Shown piece by piece: positions 1 to 5,848 of a stretch of DNA of 10,136 nt (positions are counted from its first letter, which is position 1; each line of letters begins with the position of its first letter). The translations under genes and the position numbers were made by a program. Source of the stretch: an uncultured Thiotrichaceae bacterium (GTDB taxonomy: Bacteria; Pseudomonadota; Gammaproteobacteria; Thiotrichales; Thiotrichaceae); NCBI GenBank assembly GCA_938038645.1, contig CALHTA010000330.1, positions 1 to 10,136 of the forward strand, in the 5' to 3' direction. Under the pieces are notes generated by a model. That model was not told the origin of the DNA. It made no database searches and was given only the letters and a program-made list of their open reading frames with translations.

Positions 1-16
1 TCTCTAAGAAAGTCAT
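1..16 (-). CDS. start of an unidentified gene running off the window
   Basis: On the minus strand an ATG at 16-14 is preceded at good distance by AGGA (CAGGAATCTCC then ATG). It opens a reading frame M-T-F-L-E that leaves the window at base 1. It lies 34 bases after the mutarotase stop with no terminator between, so it is probably the third gene of the same transcript. Only five codons are visible, so the product cannot be named. The call rests on the ribosome binding site and the operon position. Confidence 0.42.
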
Positions 17-50
17 GGAGATTCCTGTTTGTTAGCTTGAGTGGTTCAGG

Positions 51-890
51 TCAGCTTATAATCTGGGTAAGGCTATGCGACTCATTAGCTTGCAAGGTTT
101 TCCCCTGCGTTACCGCCGTTTCAACACATAGCATTCTCAGATAAGCCTCTGGACCCATATCCCGCATATTCGCTGAATTCTCAGCCCACGGGTTCCACAC
201 CACTACACTATCATGACCCGCCGACTCCACACCAATTTGCGCATCTCCTTCGACAATCGTCACATGCTTGACAGGATTAAGGTGGATACGATCGGTCTCT
301 TCGGTAAACCGATAAGGCTCTGGCGTTTCAAGCATCGCCCAGTTTCGCGTTTTGTCAGAATACTTGCCAGACAAGCCTTTTAACTCAACGTCGTTGACGT
401 CATCCACTAAGAAATAAGTATGCAAGGCAGTGTTAAACTCAAAAGCATCTTTGCCGCTATTGGTTGTCGTTAATGTGATTGATAAAGACCTTCCCACTCT
501 CACCGTTAGGCTCAACTCAGCCGTACCATCAAAACCCTTGCCTACCATGTCTAATGGCGATAAAACGATTTCAGTATAGTCATCACTCTCGGTAGCACTG
601 AGCACCTGCCAGTTGCGAATGCGTACATAGCCATGCTTTTGGTAACCTTCCCGTTGGGCAAACCAAGGCCAACAAACAGGTACGCCTGCTCGTAGTGACT
701 TGCTGCCATCTAACACAATTTTATTACTTTTAAATAAGCGCTCTCGACCATCATGTTTGGGTTTGAAGCTCATTATCTGAGCGCCCCATAACGAGATTGA
801 AACCGTCGCATGCGCATTATCAATTTCAAGCGTTTCTACTAGATCAGAAAGGCGCCCTTTCGTAATTGAAGCGGGTAGTTCAAGCATCAT
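51..890 (-). CDS. yeaD: D-hexose-6-phosphate mutarotase (YeaD-type glucose-6-phosphate 1-epimerase)
   Basis: Predicted cytosolic enzyme interconverting the alpha and beta anomers of glucose-6-phosphate or related hexose-6-phosphates. The 279-residue protein has the galactose mutarotase-like beta-sandwich signature. The family block AGVPVCWPWF lies at residues 68-77, a His at 86 (KHGYVR), the catalytic-type His at 157 (ALHTYF), and the probable catalytic Glu at 257 (CVETA). Length is usual for the family. Its first ATG (890) overlaps the stop of the upstream DUF1479 gene as ATGA. A second ATG directly follows at 887, and the GGGAG ribosome binding site is better spaced for that one (7 versus 4 bases), so the true start may be one codon later. 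The overlap implies translational coupling with the DUF1479 gene. The family assignment is firm; the exact sugar phosphate is inferred. Confidence 0.88.
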   Translation of the reverse strand: MMLELPASITKGRLSDLVETLEIDNAHATVSISLWGAQIMSFKPKHDGRERLFKSNKIVLDGSKSLRAGVPVCWPWFAQREGYQKHGYVRIRNWQVLSATESDDYTEIVLSPLDMVGKGFDGTAELSLTVRVGRSLSITLTTTNSGKDAFEFNTALHTYFLVDDVNDVELKGLSGKYSDKTRNWAMLETPEPYRFTEETDRIHLNPVKHVTIVEGDAQIGVESAGHDSVVVWNPWAENSANMRDMGPEAYLRMLCVETAVTQGKTLQANESHSLTQIIS

Positions 891-2140
891 GCTGCTCCCA
901 TTTGGCGTTTACCAAGGTCTGTTAAATCTTCCATTTTCCCGCGGCCTTCAAAACCAGCCTCATAATCTTCCGCTGAGAAATCAGGAGCACTTCTTCCATC
1001 TTCAAAAGTAGGTAGCTGCTTTTTCAAATAGGCTTCATTCTTAGCGCAAGCCGGTGCTGCACCGATGTAGATAACACTGCTGAAGTCATCACCATTGTGG
1101 TGCTCTTCAACCCCATGAATCACATCAGGATGCCACCAGATACCATCACCCCGATTCATTTGAGGGATGCTGATTAGCGCATCCTTCAGTAAACTATGCC
1201 ATTCCTCTTTATACCGAAGCGAACGACCTATCAGGGCACCACAAAGATCATCTTCAGCGACGTCATCTTGCATTGCCCGCAGGTACATCCAAGCCAGCGC
1301 ACGGGCCATTGGAATCACCTCTAGCGTTCCATCTCCTGGACCTTGTGGGGATAAGGCAATCCATCCTTGATAGGTGCGAAACACATTGCTCACCGCAGGG
1401 GACGTCACTTCACGTGTATCATTGCGATAAGCTGCATCAAATGGATCGTAACCTTGCCAATCTCCGGCAATCAGTTTACGAAACACCTTGTGAAAACCCT
1501 GATCATCAGTCCAGCGTTCAATGGATCCACCGTCGACATGTAATTGGATGCCTAGCGTGTCATCACCCGCTTGACGACGGCGTACACGATCAGCATAAGT
1601 ACACTCAACATCAGGGTCGAATAGCTGTTTGCCATCCTGTTCATAATGCCATAAGCGATTGAGGTGACTTCGCACTTTGGCAAGATTTTCAGACTGACGC
1701 GCTTCAACTTGTGGCTTTGACCAGTAAATACTAAACATTTGCGGATTCGCTTTTTGCACGTCTGACATGGAGTCATCAGTGCTTTTCATCGACGCATCTA
1801 CATAATTGATATCGCTGAGATAAACACCTAACTCGTTATCCCAATCCTTAACTTGCTGCTCTGGAAAGATATTCCGCACGATTGCGCAACCACGCAGGCG
1901 TATTTGATCTTTCTGAGCGTCGCTGATGCCTGATGCAACAAGGTCTGCATACTCAAGCTCAGGAATAATTGCTTCGCCACTATCTTTAAGCGCCTTAATT
2001 TCGCTAACTTCTTGTTTGATTGATTCAGTCAATTCGTCAAACGTAACTTTGAAGTCTGCCCCTTGCTCCGCGGCCAGTTTCCTTAAAAGCTGTTTAGATT
2101 CCCGTATTGCTTCAGGAACATTCTCAATGATATAGGCCAT
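887..2140 (-). CDS. ybiU: DUF1479 (YbiU-like) protein, putative Fe(II)/2-oxoglutarate-type oxygenase
   Basis: A 417-residue protein of the DUF1479 family, about the length of E. coli YbiU. Its biochemical function is not established. The sequence shows an HxD pair at H201/D203 (IQLHVDGGS) and a later His at 342 (WWHPDVIHGVE). This is the facial-triad arrangement expected of a double-stranded beta-helix Fe(II)/2-oxoglutarate oxygenase; iron use is inferred from the motif. The N-terminal 80 residues are helical and charged. There is no signal peptide, so it should be cytosolic. I chose the ATG at 2140 (M-A-Y-I-I-E-N-V). The frame stays open 19 codons further upstream, but that extension does not look like the family and lies just after a candidate promoter. 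The gene ends in a 4-base overlap with the mutarotase start, so the two are probably made together and may act in one carbohydrate route. Confidence 0.85.
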   Translation of the reverse strand: MAYIIENVPEAIRESKQLLRKLAAEQGADFKVTFDELTESIKQEVSEIKALKDSGEAIIPELEYADLVASGISDAQKDQIRLRGCAIVRNIFPEQQVKDWDNELGVYLSDINYVDASMKSTDDSMSDVQKANPQMFSIYWSKPQVEARQSENLAKVRSHLNRLWHYEQDGKQLFDPDVECTYADRVRRRQAGDDTLGIQLHVDGGSIERWTDDQGFHKVFRKLIAGDWQGYDPFDAAYRNDTREVTSPAVSNVFRTYQGWIALSPQGPGDGTLEVIPMARALAWMYLRAMQDDVAEDDLCGALIGRSLRYKEEWHSLLKDALISIPQMNRGDGIWWHPDVIHGVEEHHNGDDFSSVIYIGAAPACAKNEAYLKKQLPTFEDGRSAPDFSAEDYEAGFEGRGKMEDLTDLGKRQMGAA

Positions 2141-2214
2141 AGTGATTCTCACTCTTAAGGTTAATAATTTGTAGTCCAGCTCTATTAAGACTAGCACTCT
2201 AAAACTATTGTTTC

Positions 2215-2243
2215 ATAGTACATAAGCTCGATAAAAGTGACAT
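2215..2243 (-). promoter_or_regulatory. candidate sigma70 promoter of the DUF1479-mutarotase unit
   Basis: Reading the minus strand, ATGTCA (2243-2238) and TACTAT (2220-2215) are separated by 17 bases and each matches 4 of 6 consensus positions. It lies about 75 bases before the DUF1479 ATG, after the end of rimB. It is a weak match in AT-rich DNA, offered because a promoter is expected here. Confidence 0.3.
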
Positions 2244-2292
2244 TTTTTAACTACACCTTATTTTAATTAAGAACTGAGCCCAACACTGATTA

Positions 2293-2742
2293 TTAAAGAT
2301 CATCCCCACCTAGCAAATAAGAGCTGGACGAATCCACCAATAGGTTATTTTTCAAAGCCTCGCGACCAATCAGCATCCTAAACCTCATGTTGTCACGATT
2401 AGTTAAGGTCATTTCAATTGGCCAATGAGCACCACCGATATGTAAATCTGTCTCAATAACATATCGCAGCTCGGTATGCCCACCCGAGTCAGTCACCTCT
2501 CTTTCATCTTTTAACAATGCATCGCACACAACAACTGTATTAGTATCGCGTTGCACAGGATGCATATGAAAGCGTAATCGATCTTCACCTTCTTGCTTAT
2601 AGCGTTCTATAAAAAAGGCATGTAAAGCAGAGGTACGTGCACCCGTATCAATCTTTGCCTTTATGGCAGGTAAGCCCAACTCTGGCAAAGAAACCCATTC
2701 TCTCCAGCCAACCGTGGTCAGCTGACTCTTGTTATTTTCCAT
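2293..2742 (-). CDS. rimB: RimB-type retropepsin-like aspartic protease (RimK-associated)
   Basis: A 149-residue member of the family often labelled 'ATP-dependent zinc protease' or RimK-associated peptidase. Its Pseudomonas representative, RimB, is reported to trim the glutamate tail that RimK adds to ribosomal protein S6. The active-site motif of retroviral-type aspartic proteases is clear: K-I-D-T-G-A-R-T-S with Asp at 32. The second family block, [10 protein letters not shown], is at 121-130, followed by a short conserved-looking C-terminus. No signal peptide is present. The ATG at 2742 is preferred; the same frame can start at a TTG seven codons upstream. Neither has a convincing Shine-Dalgarno sequence. 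It follows rimK on the same strand after 70 bases that hold a small hairpin. I see no rimA between or beside them, unlike the reported Pseudomonas rimABK cluster. Confidence 0.82.
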   Translation of the reverse strand: MENNKSQLTTVGWREWVSLPELGLPAIKAKIDTGARTSALHAFFIERYKQEGEDRLRFHMHPVQRDTNTVVVCDALLKDEREVTDSGGHTELRYVIETDLHIGGAHWPIEMTLTNRDNMRFRMLIGREALKNNLLVDSSSSYLLGGDDL

Positions 2743-2779
2743 AGTGTTGTTTATCAATATCAAAAATTAAATTCAAAGT

Positions 2780-2800
2780 GGGCCGGTAAATATCCAGCCC
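2780..2800 (-). other. stem-loop between rimK and rimB
   Basis: In the minus-strand transcript GGGCTGG and CCGGCCC form a 7-bp stem (one G-U pair) around a 7-base loop, starting 12 bases after the rimK stop. No U-run follows directly; an AT-rich stretch ending in five T begins some bases later. It could be a leaky attenuator or an mRNA-stabilising or processing element that sets the rimK:rimB ratio. Its role is inferred. Confidence 0.45.
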
Positions 2801-2812
2801 TTTAAAAAATAC

Positions 2813-3718
2813 TTAACGTGTGTTTTTTGTTTTTGTATGACCCGGTTTCGCATTACGTTCAACCAACTCGATAATCAATCTAGCAACATCTTTTCTCGAT
2901 GCTTTTTCAATCCCTTCAAGTCCTGGAGAAGAGTTCACTTCCATCACTAATGGCCCACGGCTTGAGCGAAGTAAATCCACCCCAGCAACATTGAGACCCA
3001 TGATTCTCGCCGCATTCACTGCAGTCGCACGTTCCTCAGGTGTTAATTTAACTAAGGTTGCCGAGCCTCCACGATGCAAGTTAGATCTAAATTCACCTTC
3101 TTGGGCCTGACGTTTCATTGCGGCAACGACCTTGCCGCCAACAACCAAGCACCGAATATCTGCACCACCTGCTTCTGCAATAAATTCTTGTACCAATATT
3201 TGTGCCTTCAAACCTCTGAAGGCCTCGATTACACTTTCAGCCGCTTTACGTGTTTCAGCTAGCACCACACCAATACCTTGGGTTCCTTCCAGTAACTTAA
3301 TTACGTAAGGTGGTTTACCAATGAAGTTTAATAAATCATCAGTATCATCCGGTGAATGAGAAAAACCTGTCACAGGCATCCCCACATTTTTGCGTGACAA
3401 CAACTGTAAAGAGCGCAGCTTATCCCTTGATCGGCTAATCGCTACTGACTCGTTAACAGGGTAAACCCCCATCACTTCAAACTGCCTCAAAACTGCCGTT
3501 CCGTAGAAAGTTACTGAAGCTCCAATTCGGGGTATAACCGCATCGAAACCACCGATTGTTTCCCCTTTATAATGTATTTGAGGCTTGCCACTCGTGATAT
3601 TCATATAGACACGCAAAGCATCGAGTACCATAACTTCGTGGCCACGTTCCTCTGCTGCTTCAATCAAACGACGCGTAGAATACAAACGTCGGTTACGGGA
3701 CAATATAGCGATTTTCAT
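2813..3718 (-). CDS. rimK: RimK, ribosomal protein S6 alpha-L-glutamate ligase (ATP-grasp)
   Basis: Cytosolic ATP-grasp ligase that adds glutamate residues to the C-terminus of ribosomal protein S6. The 301 residues match the length of E. coli RimK. Visible features are the N-terminal block MKIAILSRN, the nucleotide-binding lysines K100 ([11 protein letters not shown]) and K141 ([12 protein letters not shown]), the R-x-N-L-H-R-G-G segment at 211-218, and the metal-binding set D248, E260 and N262 ([14 protein letters not shown]). The C-terminal tail, residues 291-301, is short, basic and K/T-rich ([11 protein letters not shown]), probably lineage specific. The ATG at 3718 is preceded by AAGGA at good spacing. 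A terminator upstream (3801-3841) insulates it from the preceding gene, so its own promoter must lie in 3719-3800; I could not pick a convincing one. It is followed by rimB. Confidence 0.95.
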   Translation of the reverse strand: MKIAILSRNRRLYSTRRLIEAAEERGHEVMVLDALRVYMNITSGKPQIHYKGETIGGFDAVIPRIGASVTFYGTAVLRQFEVMGVYPVNESVAISRSRDKLRSLQLLSRKNVGMPVTGFSHSPDDTDDLLNFIGKPPYVIKLLEGTQGIGVVLAETRKAAESVIEAFRGLKAQILVQEFIAEAGGADIRCLVVGGKVVAAMKRQAQEGEFRSNLHRGGSATLVKLTPEERATAVNAARIMGLNVAGVDLLRSSRGPLVMEVNSSPGLEGIEKASRKDVARLIIELVERNAKPGHTKTKNTR

Positions 3719-3800
3719 AAAGATTCCTTAAAATCGCCAAGCTGTTACTTGGGATTATTAGTTATGTTTTCTTGCGAAATTACGCGTTACTTTATTTTCT

Positions 3801-3841
3801 AACAATAAAAAAGAAGGCACTTGAGGGGACTCAAGCGCCTT
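3801..3841 (-). terminator. rho-independent terminator of the acidic secreted-protein gene
   Basis: On the minus strand AAGGCGCTTGAG and CTCAAGTGCCTT pair over 12 bp (one G-U) around a 4-base loop, with the stem at 3814-3841. It is followed by CTTTTTTATTGTT. It lies about 36 bases past the stop of the 3878-4243 gene and ends its transcript before rimK. On the plus strand no T-run follows, so it acts on the minus strand only. Confidence 0.88.
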
Positions 3842-3877
3842 AAAACAGGGTGTTACAGGTATATAGATTGAAATAGA

Positions 3878-4243
3878 CTAGCTGTCACTTTCTGTTGATG
3901 GTTCCTCCTCCTCAACAGACGTTTCCTCTGAATCATCTAGCGACTCGTCTTCCAAAACAGGAACATCCTGCTCATCCGACATTGACTCTTCAGGGTTTGC
4001 TTCTTCCATCACCATCGTATTAGCTGCAAAACACTCATCTACATAGGCAGTTAAATCATCGCCTTCAAGTTCGTTTTCAACTGCAATCGTATTGCATTCT
4101 TCGAGTATTGTTTTTACTTCATTTTCACTCAATTCCATGTTTACATTTTCATCTTCAATCTTTGTACTTTCTGCATAAGTTATAAATGCAACAGCGCAAC
4201 TTAGCGTTACCAACAGTAACGAGATAGAAAGTTTCTTTTTCAT
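3878..4243 (-). CDS. small secreted, highly acidic protein with one Cys pair
   Basis: I do not recognise a named family with confidence. The 121-residue protein starts with a classical signal peptide: MKKK, then a hydrophobic core (residues 5-22), with a likely signal peptidase I site after TYA (22-24). Mature protein is therefore about 97 residues, periplasmic or exported. The Cys at 16 sits in the hydrophobic core without a proper lipobox (TLSC), so I do not call it a lipoprotein. Two mature cysteines, C50 and C71, frame an amphipathic acidic segment and could form a disulfide. From residue 79 on, the chain is a low-complexity Glu/Asp/Ser tail, probably disordered. The ATG has AGGA about 10 bases upstream. 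It has its own promoter element (4290-4321) and its own terminator (3801-3841), so it is a single-gene unit, divergent from the LysR gene at 4424. Confidence 0.8.
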   Translation of the reverse strand: MKKKLSISLLLVTLSCAVAFITYAESTKIEDENVNMELSENEVKTILEECNTIAVENELEGDDLTAYVDECFAANTMVMEEANPEESMSDEQDVPVLEDESLDDSEETSVEEEEPSTESDS

Positions 4244-4289
4244 TGCTTTGGATTCCTAATAAGTGTTTATATTTTTACCTCAGGCAGAT

Positions 4290-4321
4290 TTATACGCCTT
4301 TACTTAATCGTCATCCAACAA
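4290..4321 (-). promoter_or_regulatory. bipartite promoter-like element, copy 1 (TTGTTGGA-N14-AGGCGTATAA)
   Basis: Minus strand: TTGTTGGA (4321-4314), 14 bases, then AGGCGTATAA (4299-4290), 46 bases before the ATG of the acidic secreted protein. It reads as -35 TTGGAT, an 18-base spacer and -10 TATAAA. The same 18 bases at the same spacing recur at 5653-5684 before another small acidic gene. That makes a functional promoter or operator much more likely than a chance match. Confidence 0.65.
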
Positions 4322-4386
4322 TAAAAAATCGTCGTTACGATCATAAAAATCGATTAATATCATCTGATACAAAACTCCTGCTTTAG

Positions 4387-4406
4387 TGATTAATCAGCTT
4401 GATCAA
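4387..4406. promoter_or_regulatory. two adjacent perfect palindromes upstream of the LysR gene
   Basis: TGATTAATCA (4387-4396) and TTGATCAA (4399-4406) are both perfect palindromes, two bases apart, ending 17 bases before the LysR start codon. Their position in the divergent region fits an autoregulatory operator, but short AT-rich palindromes also arise by chance. Confidence 0.35.
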
Positions 4407-4423
4407 CCTAATTCGGACTCCAT

Positions 4424-5284
4424 ATGGATATCGCTCATTTAAAGACGTTTCTAGAGATTTACCGCATTAGGCACTTTGGAAAAGCGGCGCAAATACTGTT
4501 TATTACGCAATCTGCCGCCAGTGCCAGAATTAAGCTTTTAGAAGAACGACTCGGCGTTAAATTATTTACTCGAGAGCGTCACGCCATAGAGCCGACCCCA
4601 GCCGGACATCGCTTTCATAAGTATGCTGAAATGACGGTAAGTGGTTGGGAACAGGCAAGGCTCATGATTGCCCTGCCAGAGCGTTTTAACCATTCCCTAT
4701 CCATCGGATATTTGCCGGACACTTGGCATTTGTTCTTGAAAGACTGGATGGATGATATACAGCTAGAACTTCCTGAGACTGCATTGAACATGACTATTCA
4801 TGCAGGGCAAAACGTACAGGAATTGATATTGGGAAATGCCTTAGACATCGGCTTTGTCTTTGAACCGATTAATTCTCCCCGCTTAATTAGTATTAACATT
4901 ACTTCACTAATATTGAAGCTTTTTTCAAACCAACCCTCTATGACTTTAGAAGAGGCGATCAGCGAAGGCTATGTTATGGTTGATTGGGGGGCTCGATTTG
5001 AGTATGAACACTCCAGAGCGTTTCCTTATTTCCCGGGTGCTTCGCTTCGAACAAATTATGGCGTAATGGCGTTAGATTTACTCAGAGAGGGCAAACGATC
5101 AGCCTATTTGCCAGACCAAGTAGTAACCAGTAACCTCAATGAGCAGCCTCTATACTTAGTTGATGGTGCGCCCACTTTTGAGCGTCACCTCTACGCTGTG
5201 TATCGATCTGAATGTGAGTCCATAAAACTCATTGAAACGTTAATCAATAAGATTACTGCACTTGCACAAGGGAAGTTTTTATAA
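4424..5284 (+). CDS. LysR-family transcriptional regulator, HdfR-like
   Basis: A 286-residue LysR-type DNA-binding regulator. The N-terminal winged helix-turn-helix (residues 1-60) is canonical, with the blocks LKTFLEIYRIRHFGKAA, FITQSAASARIKLLE and LGVKLFTRERHAIEPTPAG. The N-terminus and the later D-W-G-A-R-F-E segment (187-193) resemble E. coli HdfR, which represses the flagellar master operon. I infer only the subfamily, not the target. The effector domain (about 90-280) is compact, giving a length slightly short of a typical LysR. The ATG has only a weak GGA upstream. It is divergent from the acidic secreted-protein gene and convergent with the small charged protein at 5377-5595. Those two flanking genes share a promoter-like element, which makes this regulator a natural candidate to control them. 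Confidence 0.88.
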   Translation: MDIAHLKTFLEIYRIRHFGKAAQILFITQSAASARIKLLEERLGVKLFTRERHAIEPTPAGHRFHKYAEMTVSGWEQARLMIALPERFNHSLSIGYLPDTWHLFLKDWMDDIQLELPETALNMTIHAGQNVQELILGNALDIGFVFEPINSPRLISINITSLILKLFSNQPSMTLEEAISEGYVMVDWGARFEYEHSRAFPYFPGASLRTNYGVMALDLLREGKRSAYLPDQVVTSNLNEQPLYLVDGAPTFERHLYAVYRSECESIKLIETLINKITALAQGKFL

Positions 5285-5326
5285 AAAACAGAAAGCTAAC
5301 GGATAGCAAAAGCCCATCCGTCAGCT
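5283..5326 (-). terminator. distal rho-independent terminator of the small charged-protein gene
   Basis: On the minus strand AGCTGACGGAT (5326-5316) pairs with ATCCGTTAGCT (5304-5294) over 11 bp with one G-U, around an 11-base loop, followed by TTCTGTTTTTT. It is the second of two tandem hairpins and overlaps the end of the convergent LysR gene. The T-run is only on the minus strand; for LysR it can serve as a hairpin without a U-run. Confidence 0.8.
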
Positions 5327-5335
5327 CGGGGAAAA

Positions 5336-5361
5336 CAGAAACTGGCTTAATTTAGTTTCTG
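5336..5361 (-). terminator. proximal hairpin/terminator of the small charged-protein gene
   Basis: CAGAAACT and AGTTTCTG form a perfect 8-bp stem around a 10-base loop, 15 bases after the stop at 5377. On the minus strand it is followed by only four T, so it is weaker than the hairpin just beyond it. Together they form a tandem terminator. Confidence 0.55.
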
Positions 5362-5376
5362 CCATTAAACAAACCG

Positions 5377-5595
5377 TTAGTCGTAGCTAAGATCATCAAA
5401 AGAATCTAGATACTTGGAGTGAGCTTTAGCGCGCTTGTTTTCAAGATAATCATCCATTCTTCGCTTAACATTTAACTTTCGCTTAGCGTTTAGCCTCTTG
5501 CTCTTATTCTTCTCAGCTTCTCTTTCATCAAAGTCTAGATCATCCTCCCAATCTAGATCATCTGAATAGTCATCAACAAAGGTATTTTTGCTCAT
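5377..5595 (-). CDS. small charge-segregated protein, resembling the PA3496 family
   Basis: A 72-residue cytosolic-looking protein without signal peptide or membrane segment. Residues 8-29 are strongly acidic (Asp/Glu with Tyr, Trp and Phe), residues 30-48 strongly basic (Lys/Arg), and the end turns acidic again (S-F-D-D-L-S-Y-D). The acidic head, the K/R middle and the R-R-x-D-D-Y-L-E-x-K-R segment at 45-55 resemble the small PA3496-type proteins of pseudomonads, annotated as putative envelope-integrity factors. That link is from memory of the pattern and is moderate. Its ATG is preceded by a purine-rich AAAGAGA. It is a single-gene unit with a promoter-like element at 5653-5684 and tandem terminators at 5283-5361, convergent with the LysR gene. 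Confidence 0.75.
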   Translation of the reverse strand: MSKNTFVDDYSDDLDWEDDLDFDEREAEKNKSKRLNAKRKLNVKRRMDDYLENKRAKAHSKYLDSFDDLSYD

Positions 5596-5652
5596 TTCTC
5601 TTTACCAAAAAAAAGTCATATATAGCCCTGATCTATTCAGAGCCTAACTAAC

Positions 5653-5684
5653 TTATACGCCTGAGAAGTTTCTCTTTCCAACAA
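5653..5684 (-). promoter_or_regulatory. bipartite promoter-like element, copy 2 (TTGTTGGA-N14-AGGCGTATAA)
   Basis: Minus strand: TTGTTGGA (5684-5677), 14 bases, AGGCGTATAA (5662-5653), 57 bases before the ATG of the small charged protein. It can be read as -35 TTGGAA, an 18-base spacer and -10 TATAAG. Half-sites and spacing are identical to copy 1 at 4290-4321. Both are preceded by a run of six T, while the 14-base spacers differ, as expected for a protein-binding element rather than a plain duplication. Confidence 0.65.
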
Positions 5685-5744
5685 AAAATTATGCTCGAGA
5701 CAATCGTTTTTAGTGATCGAAGATACGTATATTTACTATTCGAA

Positions 5745-5797
5745 ATAGCGCTATGCGGCAACAGTCTGTTGCTTACGCTAAAGTAGCAGGGTAGATT
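5745..5797 (+). promoter_or_regulatory. candidate promoter and palindrome upstream of the AhpD-like gene
   Basis: ATAGCGCTAT (5745-5754) is a perfect 10-base palindrome. It is followed by TTGCTT (5769-5774), 17 bases, then TAGATT (5792-5797), a weak sigma70-type pair about 50 bases before the start codon. The palindrome just upstream of the -35 would suit an activator or repressor site. Apart from this and the element at 5653-5684 I see nothing in 5596-5848. Confidence 0.28.
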
Positions 5798-5848
5798 TGA
5801 TTGTGACCTGCAAGACAAAACCTATCACTAACTACCACGGAGAACCTC

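Noticed and set aside
1273..1662. 129-codon open frame on the plus strand
   Set aside because: It lies wholly opposite the well-supported DUF1479 gene, has no recognisable domains, and its composition looks like the complement of real codons.
2141..2197. N-terminal extension of the DUF1479 protein to an upstream ATG
   Set aside because: The extra 19 residues (hydrophobic then basic) do not resemble the family N-terminus, which begins at M-A-Y-I-I-E-N-V.
3572..3802. 76-codon plus-strand frame over the rimK start and its upstream region
   Set aside because: It mostly overlaps rimK in antisense, and no family features are visible.
4201..4243. Lipoprotein signal (TLSC) in the acidic secreted protein
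   Set aside because: The residues before Cys16 do not fit a lipobox, and a good signal peptidase I site follows at TYA.
4290..4321. sigma28 (flagellar) or sigmaE promoter reading of the shared bipartite element
   Set aside because: GGCGTATAA differs from the sigma28 -10 GCCGATAA with no matching -35, and the spacing and -35 do not fit the GGAACTT-type sigmaE consensus; left as an unassigned element.
5735..5760. Possible GlpR operator around TATTCGAAATAGCGCTATG
   Set aside because: It resembles half of the E. coli GlpR box but the central spacing between TCG and CG is wrong; the palindrome ATAGCGCTAT alone does not support GlpR binding.
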